The notes under the pieces are model-generated. The model was not told where the DNA came from. It saw nothing but the letters and a program-made list of their open reading frames with translations, and did no database searches. A DNA stretch of 51,178 bases from Erysipelotrichales bacterium (GTDB taxonomy: Bacteria > Bacillota_I > Bacilli_A > RFN20 > CAG-826), in the NCBI GenBank assembly GCA_022508535.1, contig JAFLUZ010000005.1, forward strand, positions 1 through 51,178, read 5' to 3'. Position 1 is the first letter of the stretch. Every line of letters starts with the position of its first letter. The translations under genes were made by a program, and so were the position numbers. This document shows positions 6,711 through 15,710 of the stretch, piece after piece.

Positions 6711-8436
6711 GACTATCACTTCCTTTATAGTCTTGCGAATCACAGATTTCTTTATATACTTTACAAGTTGTTACAAGTTCATCATGTTTTCCAATTCCAA
6801 CAATACTACCTTCTTCTAAAACAATAATCTTATTTGCATATTTGAGGGAATTTGGGCGTTGCGAAATAATAAACACGGTTGTGTTTTTATAATCATCTTT
6901 AATTGCGTTTCTTAAGTTTAAATCGGTCATATAGTCTAAAGCGCTTGATGAGTCATCTAAAACTAAAATATCAGGATTTTTCATAAGAGCACGAGCAATA
7001 CATAATCTTTGTCTTTGGCCTCCTGAAAAGTTTTTTCCGCCTTCTTCTACAACACTATCAAGTTTGTTTTCTTTATTTAGAACAACATCTAAAGCTTGAG
7101 CAGTTTTTAATGCTTTATACATTTCTTCTTCTCTTGCATCTTTATTTGCAAAAAGTAAATTTGAGCGAATTGTTCCTTTAAACAATGATGATTTTTGATG
7201 AACAATTCCAATATTTTTTCTAAGCGATGACAAATCATAGTCTTTAATATTTATGCCATTAACAATAATTTGCCCTTCACTTATATCATATAAGCGATCT
7301 AGTAAATTAATAATTGTCGATTTACCACTACCAGTACTTCCAATTAACCCAATTACTTCTCCTCTTTTAACTGAGAAATTAATATTTTTTAAAGCATAGG
7401 AATTGTTTTCATGATAGGAAAAGAATACATTATCAAATTTAACAATTTCTTCTTGATCTTCAGGAATTTCATTTCCGCTTATAATTTTTGGCTCTGTTTC
7501 TAGCACTTCGTTAATTCTTAATGATGAAGCACTTGCCTTTGAAAAGACAACAACTAGATCTCCCACAACTACAACTGCTAAAGATATTTGGACCATATAG
7601 TTAATAAGGGAAGATACATCACCTTGAGTTAAAGAACCAGTATTTACAAAAGATGCACCAAAATAGAAAATTAAAATAATACCAACATTTGCAATAATAG
7701 TCACTAATGGATTTAAAAGTGCAGAAAAAATTGCTAAGTGTGAAGATTCTTTTTCAATTGTATCAACCGTATCATTGAATCTATTTTTTTCGTATTTTTG
7801 TTTATTAAATGCACGAATTACTCTTGCACCTACTAAATTTTCTTTAGTTATATTTGTTGCGTCATCCAAATCTTTTTGAATACGTTTATTATGTGGTAAA
7901 GATAGTTTGGAAATTACAAACAAAATCAAGCCAATTAAAACACCTACAATTACAAAGATTATACCAAGACGTGGAGAAATGATAAAAGACATTACTGTTC
8001 CACCAATTAAAATCAGTGGAGCACGTACAAGAAGTCTCATTAGCATTGCCACTCCTCGTTGTGTTATTAAAACATCGTTACTTAATCTAGTTTGAAGAGT
8101 TGAGACACTATATTTATCAAAATCTTTTAAAGATAATGTATTTATTTTGTGATACAAATCTTTATCTAAATCATAACGATATTTAGCGGCAATTTTGCAC
8201 GCAATATATTGGCAAGTCATTGTCGTCATAAAACCAATTATTGCAAGTGCTAAAAGAATTAGTCCCTGTTGTAAGATATAATCTTTTCCACCTTTTCCAT
8301 TTAAACCAATATCAATGATATTTTTGACAATGAGAGGCACAATCAACTCAAAAATAGCCTCTAATACTTTAAAGGCTGGTCCAGCAATTACGCCTGCTAA
8401 ATATGGTTTTAAATATTTTTTAAATAATTTGAACAA
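6703..8436 (-). CDS. ABC exporter subunit 1 (degenerate-site half)
   Basis: A 577-aa half-transporter with six membrane segments and a nucleotide-binding domain: Walker A GSTGSGKST (366-374), intact signature FSGGQ (470-474), but Walker B LVLDD with Asp495 where the catalytic Glu belongs, and Gln526 where the switch His belongs. These changes mark the non-hydrolysing site of heterodimeric ABC exporters. The gene starts with TTG at 8436, preceded by AAAGGTG 7 nt away. It lies 42 bp downstream of the GH2 gene; I see no good promoter in that gap, so it may be co-transcribed with the MFS-GH2 genes. Confidence 0.9.
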   Translation of the reverse strand: MFKLFKKYLKPYLAGVIAGPAFKVLEAIFELIVPLIVKNIIDIGLNGKGGKDYILQQGLILLALAIIGFMTTMTCQYIACKIAAKYRYDLDKDLYHKINTLSLKDFDKYSVSTLQTRLSNDVLITQRGVAMLMRLLVRAPLILIGGTVMSFIISPRLGIIFVIVGVLIGLILFVISKLSLPHNKRIQKDLDDATNITKENLVGARVIRAFNKQKYEKNRFNDTVDTIEKESSHLAIFSALLNPLVTIIANVGIILIFYFGASFVNTGSLTQGDVSSLINYMVQISLAVVVVGDLVVVFSKASASSLRINEVLETEPKIISGNEIPEDQEEIVKFDNVFFSYHENNSYALKNINFSVKRGEVIGLIGSTGSGKSTIINLLDRLYDISEGQIIVNGINIKDYDLSSLRKNIGIVHQKSSLFKGTIRSNLLFANKDAREEEMYKALKTAQALDVVLNKENKLDSVVEEGGKNFSGGQRQRLCIARALMKNPDILVLDDSSSALDYMTDLNLRNAIKDDYKNTTVFIISQRPNSLKYANKIIVLEEGSIVGIGKHDELVTTCKVYKEICDSQDYKGSDSHA

Positions 8437-8478
8437 CTCTAATCACCTTTCATATTCAAGCTTCCTTGTCAACTTTTA

Positions 8479-10167
8479 TTATAAATTTATTTCATCCAGT
8501 TTATCGATTAGTTTGACTTTAATTTTTTTAATATGTCGATCATAAGTGAATATACCATTTGTTTCGTCTTCAACATCACTTACCTGAGTATAAATTGTAC
8601 CAGCAATTCCTTTTAAAATAAATGGTGAAATCGCTTCATCATAAAGTTTTTTTACTGCCTTTTCTAAATCTTCATAATTTTTAAACTTTTTATAACCATA
8701 CATATTTTTAGGATTATAACAGTGTTCAATATCTTTATAAGCAAATCCACCAAATTCTGAAATAATTCGTGGCTTTTCTGTCATAGCCCCTTCTATCTTT
8801 TTGAAATATATATGGAGTGATTCAACGTCACTCTTTTTTTGTTTAAACCATCCCGAAGTCGTGTCAATAATTCTTGATGAGTCCATACTTTTTACTAAAT
8901 CATACATTTTATCAGAATCAAATTGACCCCATCCTTCATTAAATATTGTGTAATATAAGACAGATGGTGAATTATATAATAACTCTACTGTTTCTTTAGC
9001 GTGATTAATAAAGTTTTCTTTTGTTACTTTTGAAAGTAGTTTTCTTTCACGACGTTTCGTAAATCCAATTGTTGGTAAAACTGTGTCATGAATATAATGA
9101 TATCTTCCATTATTTACAAAATCTTGGAATACAATCATACCTAATTTATCGCAAAGATAATAGAAATATAATGGTTCAATTTTGATATGTTTACGTAATG
9201 TATTAAATCCTAGCTCTTTTAACTCTATTATCTCTTTTTCATATTGCTTATAAGATTTAGGTGTTAATAATCCATCAGGAAAATAACCTTGATCTAATAA
9301 ACCATGAAAGAAATACGGTTTGTTATTTAACATCAAACATGGATAGCCATTAGTCTTTACAACACTAATAGTGCGCAAAGCAAAATAGGAATGTATAACA
9401 TCATGTTCAGAAACCAAATCAAAATAATAGAGATATGGATCATTGGGAGTCCATAGATGTGGGTCTTTAATATTAACTTTAATAATGTCTCCACTAAATT
9501 CTCGAACTATATCTTCTTTTTCAGTACGGATGATAAGCTTTTTCTTTGAAACATTACCGAAAACATTTATTTGCACCGAATTTAAAGTAACATCTATTTT
9601 GATGTTTTCAAAATGATTAGAGTGGACACTTTCTAACCAGACAGTTTTCCATATTCCACTAGTTTTTGTATACCACATACCTTTGCTTTTTTTACTTTGT
9701 TTTCCATAAGGTATTCTAATATCTAAATCATCTCTTACCTTAACAATAAGTTCATTCTCTTTTTGGACATATTTACTTATATCAACACTAAAAGGAAGAT
9801 AGCCACCAATGTGTTTACAAAGTATTGTGCCATTTAAATAAACTTCTGCTATTTGATCAATTGCGTCAAAATGTAGAATTGTTTTATCTTTTATAAAATC
9901 ACTATCAAGCGTAAAAAATTTACGATAAAAAATTCGCTCTCTTTTTCTTAATGTTCTATTTAAAGACGATAAATGAGATTCAATTGGAAAAGGAACAATA
10001 ACTTTTTGCTCATATGTACTTGGTAATTTATCATTAAAAGAAAACGCAATATCCCAAGTTCCATTTAAACATAAATATGAATCTCGTCTAAACTGCATTC
10101 TTGGATATTCACTTAAAGGAATATCAGGAAGCTTCGTATCATCAGTATATAATTTATTTCTTTTCAT
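8479..10167 (-). CDS. Glycoside hydrolase family 2 enzyme
   Basis: A 562-aa cytoplasmic enzyme of the beta-galactosidase/glucuronidase/mannosidase family. Residues about 15-180 form the sugar-binding jelly roll (LCLNGTWDIAF, TSGIWKTVWLE), about 185-270 an immunoglobulin-like domain, and the rest a TIM barrel. The acid/base Glu411 lies in FNEGWGQ and the nucleophile Glu471 in ISEFGG, so it should be active. It is near the short end of the family and lacks extra C-terminal domains. The ATG at 10167 has GAAGGT 7 nt upstream; an ATG five codons earlier has no such site. The start overlaps the transporter gene by 14 bp, so imported glycosides are the likely substrate. Exact sugar specificity cannot be told. 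Confidence 0.88.
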   Translation of the reverse strand: MKRNKLYTDDTKLPDIPLSEYPRMQFRRDSYLCLNGTWDIAFSFNDKLPSTYEQKVIVPFPIESHLSSLNRTLRKRERIFYRKFFTLDSDFIKDKTILHFDAIDQIAEVYLNGTILCKHIGGYLPFSVDISKYVQKENELIVKVRDDLDIRIPYGKQSKKSKGMWYTKTSGIWKTVWLESVHSNHFENIKIDVTLNSVQINVFGNVSKKKLIIRTEKEDIVREFSGDIIKVNIKDPHLWTPNDPYLYYFDLVSEHDVIHSYFALRTISVVKTNGYPCLMLNNKPYFFHGLLDQGYFPDGLLTPKSYKQYEKEIIELKELGFNTLRKHIKIEPLYFYYLCDKLGMIVFQDFVNNGRYHYIHDTVLPTIGFTKRRERKLLSKVTKENFINHAKETVELLYNSPSVLYYTIFNEGWGQFDSDKMYDLVKSMDSSRIIDTTSGWFKQKKSDVESLHIYFKKIEGAMTEKPRIISEFGGFAYKDIEHCYNPKNMYGYKKFKNYEDLEKAVKKLYDEAISPFILKGIAGTIYTQVSDVEDETNGIFTYDRHIKKIKVKLIDKLDEINL

Positions 10168-11485
10168 GTTGTTTACCTTCATAAATAAAGACTAGCGTTA
10201 AACTCACAAGACACAAAACTACAATTATTCCTGCCCCAACAAATATTCCAGGATTTACTGTATATTCATATCCTTCTGGAACTAAAACATTTTCCATATT
10301 ATAAGAGAAATCTCCTGATATTGCTGCCGCACCAATCCAAGGACCGACAAGCATTGGAATGAGAACTTGAGCAAACATTTTAATTCCTTGGAAGGATCCA
10401 ACTTTATCAACTGGGGTATGATCACGAATTTTTGCATTAAATATTGCTGAAGAACATAAATAACCTGACATCAAGAATAATGAGCCGATAAATATAAGCA
10501 CTAAATTTTGAGTCAAGAATGTAAATGATAATAAAACTAAACCAAGTAATAAAACTAATAAAGAAGGTATAATTGTCTTTTTAAAGTGAATTTTATCATA
10601 TACTCTTCCATAAAAGAAAGTTGCCACTGCTGCTAAAACAATTGCAGGTGCCATAATAAAGACATACTTATCCATACCAAGCATTGTACCTGGAATATAA
10701 GCTTGATAGTATTGGACTAAATAGGTCATAAATATTTGAATTGCAACACCAAAGACTGCGAATGATAAATAAGTTAAATATAGAATTTTATTTTCTTTAA
10801 GACTTGTTATTTTAAAGCCATAAAATATTCTTTTAAAATAGTTTTCATCTTTTCCAATTTCAACTTTACTTTCCACAATGCTAAATATACCAATGATACC
10901 AGCAATAATAGTTAAAGCTCCGATAATTAAAAATAATATCCACCAAGAACCTTTTTTAGCAAATCCAGAAAGTAAGCCAAATACTACAAGTATTGCAACA
11001 AGCGGCATCATTGAATTAATACCCTCGACCTTGCCACGATTAGTATTATCAGTAGTATCTGTAATCCAAGAATTAAAGCATGCGTCATTCGCGCTACTTC
11101 CAAAGAAAGTCATAATGCAATCAAATAATATTACTAAAGTTATACCAACTGAGGCCGCGCTCATACTTGCAGGAACAACTTTTGAAATCGTTTCAACATT
11201 AAATAATGAAAAAGCTAATATTGTGATACCCCAAATAATATAACCAAGCCAAATAAAGAGTTTTCGTTTTCCCACTTTATCAGAGAAAGCCCCTACAAAA
11301 AGAGTAGTTAAAGTTGCAACAATCGCACTTAATGAAACCATTAACGCTACTTGGAATTGACTTGCTCCAAATTCTGTCGATATAAAGACATTAAAATACA
11401 TATTTTCCACTACCCAAGCAACTTGACCAAGAAGCGAAAATAATACTAATGTGAAATAGAATTTACCTTTATTAGATTGGATCAT
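10154..11485 (-). CDS. MFS transporter (probable glycoside uptake)
   Basis: A 443-aa protein with twelve membrane segments. Between segments two and three stands GAFSDKVGKRKLF, the MFS loop motif, with a similar loop (YGRVYDKIHFKK) in the second half. It is coupled to the GH2 glycosidase gene, so uptake of an oligosaccharide or glycoside is the natural inference. The ATG at 11485 has GGAGGA 7 nt upstream; an upstream in-frame codon is less likely. It starts the unit; a TATAAT (11540-11535) on the minus strand lies inside a 23-bp palindrome, so a sugar-responsive repressor may control it. Confidence 0.82.
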   Translation of the reverse strand: MIQSNKGKFYFTLVLFSLLGQVAWVVENMYFNVFISTEFGASQFQVALMVSLSAIVATLTTLFVGAFSDKVGKRKLFIWLGYIIWGITILAFSLFNVETISKVVPASMSAASVGITLVILFDCIMTFFGSSANDACFNSWITDTTDNTNRGKVEGINSMMPLVAILVVFGLLSGFAKKGSWWILFLIIGALTIIAGIIGIFSIVESKVEIGKDENYFKRIFYGFKITSLKENKILYLTYLSFAVFGVAIQIFMTYLVQYYQAYIPGTMLGMDKYVFIMAPAIVLAAVATFFYGRVYDKIHFKKTIIPSLLVLLLGLVLLSFTFLTQNLVLIFIGSLFLMSGYLCSSAIFNAKIRDHTPVDKVGSFQGIKMFAQVLIPMLVGPWIGAAAISGDFSYNMENVLVPEGYEYTVNPGIFVGAGIIVVLCLVSLTLVFIYEGKQHEKK

Positions 11486-11524
11486 ATTAAAGTCCTCCAA
11501 AAAAATATTACCATATTTAAAAAC

Positions 11525-11547
11525 AATTAACTATATTATAGTTAATT
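11525..11547. promoter_or_regulatory. 23-bp perfect palindrome, probable operator
   Basis: Arms AATTAACTATA and TATAGTTAATT flank a single central T. The leftward -10 (TATAAT, 11540-11535) of the MFS-GH2 unit falls inside it, and the rightward -35 of the cyclophilin gene starts right after it. It is not a cre-type site. A local repressor of unknown family is the simplest reading. Confidence 0.65.
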
Positions 11548-11576
11548 TTGTGTAAGTTCTTTAATTATGCTAAAAT
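11548..11576 (+). promoter_or_regulatory. Promoter of the cyclophilin gene
   Basis: TTGTGT (11548-11553), 17-bp spacer, TAAAAT (11571-11576) with an extended -10 TGC directly before it. The predicted transcript would begin only about 10 nt before the ATG. Confidence 0.55.
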
Positions 11577-11593
11577 AGTTTCGGGTGATTTAT

Positions 11594-12103
11594 ATGATAG
11601 AAATTAATATTGAAAATTATGGAAAAATAAAATTAGAACTTGATTACAAAAACGCACCAAATACATGTGCAAACTTTGTCGAATTAGCAAGATCGGGCTT
11701 TTATAACGGATTAACCTTCCACCGAGTTATTAAAGGATTTATGATTCAAGGCGGAGATCCTAAGGCCAATGGAACTGGCGGTCCTGGCTATTCTATTAAA
11801 GGTGAGTTTAGAATAAATGGCTATAAGAATGAACTATCTCATACTCGTGGTGTTATTTCTATGGCGCGAGCTTACGATAAAGACTCTGCTGGCTCACAAT
11901 TCTTTATCATGCATAAAGATGGCGATTTCTTAGATGGACAATATGCCGCTTTTGGAAAAGTTATTGAAGGTATTGAAGTAGTTGATAAAATTGCCAATAC
12001 AAAAACCTCTCCAAGTGATCGACCATTAGAGAGGGTTGTAATTCAAAGTATTGAAGTAATTGATGAACCAGTAATTGAAGTTATTAAATTAAAAGAAAAC
12101 TAA
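11594..12103 (+). CDS. ppiB: Peptidyl-prolyl cis-trans isomerase, cyclophilin type
   Basis: A 169-aa cytoplasmic cyclophilin that speeds proline isomerisation during protein folding. Visible family motifs are [15 protein letters not shown] (the catalytic Arg in FHRV), [30 protein letters not shown] and YAAFGKV. No signal peptide. The ATG at 11594 has GGGTGAT close upstream; a GTG nine bases earlier is part of that binding site. Its 3' end overlaps the convergent aminotransferase gene by 15 bp, so the two transcripts are antisense there. Confidence 0.95.
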   Translation: MIEINIENYGKIKLELDYKNAPNTCANFVELARSGFYNGLTFHRVIKGFMIQGGDPKANGTGGPGYSIKGEFRINGYKNELSHTRGVISMARAYDKDSAGSQFFIMHKDGDFLDGQYAAFGKVIEGIEVVDKIANTKTSPSDRPLERVVIQSIEVIDEPVIEVIKLKEN

Positions 12104-13261
12104 GTTTAATCTACTTCTTAAATCTTCGTAAAATGCGTTTTCATCATCACATTCAAAAGTCATCGATAGACGGATGTAGTGTCCTTCTTCGTCATATGGT
12201 ATTGTCATAATTCCTACTCGTTCAAGAAGGAAACTTGAGAACTCTTGCGCTGTTTTAAATGTTACATCTTTTACTTTTGAAGGGACTTTAAAATAAAGAT
12301 AAAATGTTCCATAAGGAATATAAGCATATAAGCCATGTTCAAAAAGTATCATGGCTATTTTTTTCATTCGCGTTAAATACTTATCTTTCAAAGATTCTGT
12401 AATATCATCACAGTCTAGTGCAGTTTTTGCTGCTAATTGGATTGGTATATATTGTCCAGAATCAAAATTATTTTTTAAAAGTTTAAGTAATTCAATAATG
12501 CGTGAGTTACCTGCAACAAAACCAATTCTAAATCCGGTCATATTATGACTTTTTGATAAACTAAATATCTCAATTCCAACTTCTTTTGCTCCATCAACTG
12601 ATAAAAACGATAAAGGCTTATGATAGCTTATTCCTAAATATGCAGCGTCATTTATAATAATGAAATTATATTTTTTAGCTAAAGCAATTGCCTTTTTATA
12701 AAAGTTTTCATCAACAGTTGCGCCTGTTGGATTATGAGGAAAGTTTAGATTTAAGATTTTTGTCTTTTTCCATATGTCTTCACTTATTTCATCTAAATTT
12801 GGATAAAATTGATTTTCTTCTTTTAATGATAAATAAGCAATATTTGCCCCACATAATTTAGCAGCTCTTTCTAAAATCACATAACTTGGATTAAGCGTTA
12901 CAACATAATCACCATCACTAACAAATAGTGATGGAATTATTGCTAAGATGGATTTGGCACCTATTACATGCATTAACTCGTTATCTTTTACTTCTACTTC
13001 AAAATTTCTTTTTAAATAGCTTTTAGCGCTTTTTAAAAGTTCTTTTGCTTCATTGTCACTATATTTATGATTATTACTTTTATTTAGTGACTCGTTGAAA
13101 GATTTTAATATTCTTTCATCTGGCATTGATTTTTCTTCACCCACACCAAAATCAATTAATTTAAAAGGACCATCATACTTATTTTTTTGATCCAAAACAT
13201 CTTGAAAACGATTGTAAAAGATTCGATCATAATCTTTAATTACTAATTTATCAATATTCAT
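12089..13261 (-). CDS. PLP aminotransferase, probable LL-diaminopimelate aminotransferase
   Basis: A 390-aa fold-type I aminotransferase. Substrate-binding NFPHNPTG (173-180), Asp205 that contacts the pyridine nitrogen (INDAAY), and Lys237 in [14 protein letters not shown], which should hold PLP, are all present. It is coupled to dapF (start overlaps by 11 bp) in an asd-dapF operon, so conversion of tetrahydrodipicolinate to LL-diaminopimelate, or transamination of its N-acyl form, is the best inference. An aspartate or aromatic aminotransferase cannot be excluded. dapA and dapB are not in the window. Confidence 0.75.
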   Translation of the reverse strand: MNIDKLVIKDYDRIFYNRFQDVLDQKNKYDGPFKLIDFGVGEEKSMPDERILKSFNESLNKSNNHKYSDNEAKELLKSAKSYLKRNFEVEVKDNELMHVIGAKSILAIIPSLFVSDGDYVVTLNPSYVILERAAKLCGANIAYLSLKEENQFYPNLDEISEDIWKKTKILNLNFPHNPTGATVDENFYKKAIALAKKYNFIIINDAAYLGISYHKPLSFLSVDGAKEVGIEIFSLSKSHNMTGFRIGFVAGNSRIIELLKLLKNNFDSGQYIPIQLAAKTALDCDDITESLKDKYLTRMKKIAMILFEHGLYAYIPYGTFYLYFKVPSKVKDVTFKTAQEFSSFLLERVGIMTIPYDEEGHYIRLSMTFECDDENAFYEDLRSRLNLVFF

Positions 13262-13982
13262 CTATTAACTCTCCTTTGTAAACATAATTAACTTTCCCAA
13301 ATAGACATAATTTGTCATACATTTTTTCAACGCTATATCTTCCGCCAAGCGAGAAAAACTCAATATTTTTTTCTACTTTTTCAGTGTCTAATAAATATTG
13401 AAATGAACAAAGTGATGCACTTCCACAGGAATTTGTTATTCCTACACCATTTTCGTAGGTCAATATCTTTACTTTATTTTTATCAATTATTTGCACGTTA
13501 GTGACATTCATTCCATCAAATTCTTTGTTCTTTTTATCATTGATAAGCGAAGATTTTGATATGTAGTCTACTAATTTTATTGCATGGGTATTTCCAATAT
13601 TATAAATATAGTAATTATTACTTCGTTTTAAGAACTTTGGTCTATCAAGGAGTGCATAATATTGTTCATTTATATACCCCACTATCGCTTCTTTTTCATT
13701 ATTAACTAAAATACTATATTCTTCTTTTTTGTTATTTAAGATATTCCGTAAGAAATATGCAGTAATTTTCAGTCCATTTCCGCACATTCTTGCCTTGCTT
13801 CCATCAAAATTATATATCCACATGCCAAGATCATAGTTCATTACTTTTTTTAAGACGATTATTCCATCCGCACCTACTGAAAAGTGATTTTGACATATTT
13901 TTTTAATGTCTTTTTTTAGTATTTTATTCTCATAAACGACGATAAAATCATTGCCATTTGCCTGTAATTTATAAAATATCAT
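13251..13982 (-). CDS. dapF: Diaminopimelate epimerase
   Basis: A 243-aa enzyme converting LL- to meso-diaminopimelate for lysine and peptidoglycan. It opens with FYKLQANGNDFIVV, and the two catalytic cysteines are C67 (ARMCGNG) and C187 (ITNSCGSAS). It is about 30 residues shorter than usual, and the usual ERG before the second cysteine reads ENG (Glu178-Asn179), so the substrate-contacting Arg seems replaced. Its ATG overlaps the asd stop as ATGA, and its own TGA stop lies within the next gene's start region. Confidence 0.9.
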   Translation of the reverse strand: MIFYKLQANGNDFIVVYENKILKKDIKKICQNHFSVGADGIIVLKKVMNYDLGMWIYNFDGSKARMCGNGLKITAYFLRNILNNKKEEYSILVNNEKEAIVGYINEQYYALLDRPKFLKRSNNYYIYNIGNTHAIKLVDYISKSSLINDKKNKEFDGMNVTNVQIIDKNKVKILTYENGVGITNSCGSASLCSFQYLLDTEKVEKNIEFFSLGGRYSVEKMYDKLCLFGKVNYVYKGELIDEY

Positions 13983-14992
13983 AGTATACCTAGTTTAATT
14001 AAAGACAATCCAATTTGTACTGCATTATAACTTGCACCACGAATTAGGTTATCTGATGTGGCAAATAAATCTAACGTATATTCACAATACTTATCTACAC
14101 GGAATCTTCCAACCTCTACAATTGGTGTACCAACTACTTCTTTTAAATCTGGATAATCTGGTGTATCTTTATATTTTAAATATGGTTTACTTTGATAAAT
14201 TTCTTTCACTTTTTCTAAATCGATTTTTTCTTTACATAATGCATATATTGTTATCCCGTGACCATATAAAGTAGGAACTCTTACACAAGTTGGATTTACT
14301 TCTAAATCTTTGAGATGTAAAATCTTTTGTGATTCCTTAATTATTTTTATTTCTTCACCAGTATAACCATCTTCTTTGATATCGTCTACGACTGGTAGTA
14401 AATTATTATAAATTACTTTTTTTACTGCATTTTTGCTAGGTAAAATTTTCGCTTCATAGTTTTGATCTATTGATTCATTAACATATTCTTCTAACGCTAA
14501 TGTTCCAGCACCCGATATTGATTGATAACTTGAAATATTAAGTTTTTCTATTTTAAATTCTTGATGGAGCGGATAAATTGCAAGTAACATCATGATTGTT
14601 GTGCAATTTGGATTTGCGTATATTTTACTATCATTTAACAAATCCTCTTCATTAATTTCAGGAATTACAAGTGGGACACTCTTATCATTTCTAAAAAATG
14701 AAGAATTATCAATTACACGAGCTCCTTTTTCAATAAATAGTTTTGCATACTTGTTTGATAAATCATCACTTGAAGAAAAGAAAACTAGATCAAACGGCAT
14801 TACATTATCTTCTTCTAATGGTAAAATTCGATATTTTTTATAATTAACAACTAAATCAATTGATGCATGAACTTTAGAGCCATACACGACGAGTTCTGAC
14901 ATTGGAAAATTAAATCGTTCTAAATCTTCAATGATAGACTTAGAAACTAGTCCATGTCCTCCAATGACCGCGACTCTATACTTTTTATTCAT
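13979..14992 (-). CDS. asd: Aspartate-semialdehyde dehydrogenase
   Basis: A 337-aa NADP-dependent enzyme making aspartate semialdehyde from aspartyl phosphate, the branch point to lysine/DAP, threonine and methionine. GGHGLVSKS near residue 11 is the nucleotide-binding loop (the usual GATG replaced by GGHG), Cys130 in NPNCTT is the catalytic thiol, and SISGAGTLALEE follows as in the family. GGGGTGT lies before the ATG. A short hairpin (15003-15009 / 15021-15027) sits just upstream of that binding site. First gene of asd-dapF-aminotransferase. Confidence 0.93.
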   Translation of the reverse strand: MNKKYRVAVIGGHGLVSKSIIEDLERFNFPMSELVVYGSKVHASIDLVVNYKKYRILPLEEDNVMPFDLVFFSSSDDLSNKYAKLFIEKGARVIDNSSFFRNDKSVPLVIPEINEEDLLNDSKIYANPNCTTIMMLLAIYPLHQEFKIEKLNISSYQSISGAGTLALEEYVNESIDQNYEAKILPSKNAVKKVIYNNLLPVVDDIKEDGYTGEEIKIIKESQKILHLKDLEVNPTCVRVPTLYGHGITIYALCKEKIDLEKVKEIYQSKPYLKYKDTPDYPDLKEVVGTPIVEVGRFRVDKYCEYTLDLFATSDNLIRGASYNAVQIGLSLIKLGIL

Positions 14993-15057
14993 AAAAACAC
15001 CCCTAACACTTTAAATGTATGTGTTAGCACCTTTATTTAGAAATGTTTAATTAAAGT

Positions 15058-15084
15058 TATAATAGTTATTTTTTTTAACTATTA
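15058..15084. promoter_or_regulatory. Divergent -10 region with inverted repeat
   Basis: Rightward TATAAT (15058-15063) overlaps the start of an inverted repeat TAATAGTTA / TAACTATTA (15060-15068 / 15076-15084) with a T7 spacer. A leftward TATTAT lies in the same place for asd. The arms resemble, in opposite orientation, those of the 11525 palindrome, which may be chance in AT-rich DNA. Confidence 0.35.
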
Positions 15085-15099
15085 AACATCTAATTTAAT

Positions 15100-15708
15100 A
15101 TGAAAAAAGATATTATTGCAGGAATTCCCATTCGATTTTACTACGAAAATAAAAAAGAAATTATTGGGATATATAATCGATATTTAGATTATTTAGAAAG
15201 TAATGGTTTTATCGTTCTTTTTATAACTAAACACAATGTTAAGTATCTTATAAACAAAATAGATTGCCTAGTTTTAATCGGTGGAGGAGATGTTAATCCT
15301 CATCTATACAATAAAATAGATAATTTTATAAATTTTGATTCTCGTCTTGATAATTTAGAATACTATGCAATTTCTATGTCGTTAAATAAGAATAAACCAA
15401 TACTTGGAATATGTCGGGGACTACAAATTTTAAATGTGTTCTTTAGTGGAACATTAAAAGAAATACCAAATACTCATGACGGATTACATATCATTAATAA
15501 GCAAAATAATCACCAAAAATTCACTAATTCTTTTCATCACCAATGTATAGATGTTTTAGCAAGTAATTTCACACCTATTTCAAAAACTGATGATGAAGTT
15601 ATTGAAGAAATCGAAGATAAAAAAAGGATGATATTCGCTGTTCAATATCATCCAGAAATTAATAATGATTTATCTGTTCTTGAGCATTTTAAATCATATT
15701 TTAAATAG
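15100..15708 (+). CDS. Class I glutamine amidotransferase, peptidase C26 (PuuD-like)
   Basis: A 202-aa hydrolase of the gamma-glutamyl-GABA hydrolase group. The nucleophile Cys105 is in GICRGLQ, followed by His184 and Glu186 in QYHPE, a complete triad; LIGGGDVNP near residue 60 is the oxyanion region. The substrate is probably a gamma-glutamyl amide; no synthetase partner is adjacent. The ATG has no recognisable ribosome binding site, unusual for this window, and the leader would be only about 30 nt. It ends 2 bp from the convergent glgA stop. Confidence 0.82.
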   Translation: MKKDIIAGIPIRFYYENKKEIIGIYNRYLDYLESNGFIVLFITKHNVKYLINKIDCLVLIGGGDVNPHLYNKIDNFINFDSRLDNLEYYAISMSLNKNKPILGICRGLQILNVFFSGTLKEIPNTHDGLHIINKQNNHQKFTNSFHHQCIDVLASNFTPISKTDDEVIEEIEDKKRMIFAVQYHPEINNDLSVLEHFKSYFK

Positions 15709-15710
15709 TT

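Noticed and set aside
13251-14992. Mycoplasma code (TGA as Trp)
   Set aside because: asd, dapF, prpC and the thiN-like gene all end in TGA at overlapping junctions, and Trp is TGG throughout.
15060-15084. Same operator as at 11525
   Set aside because: Arms are alike but turned the other way and simple AT sequence; not enough to link them.
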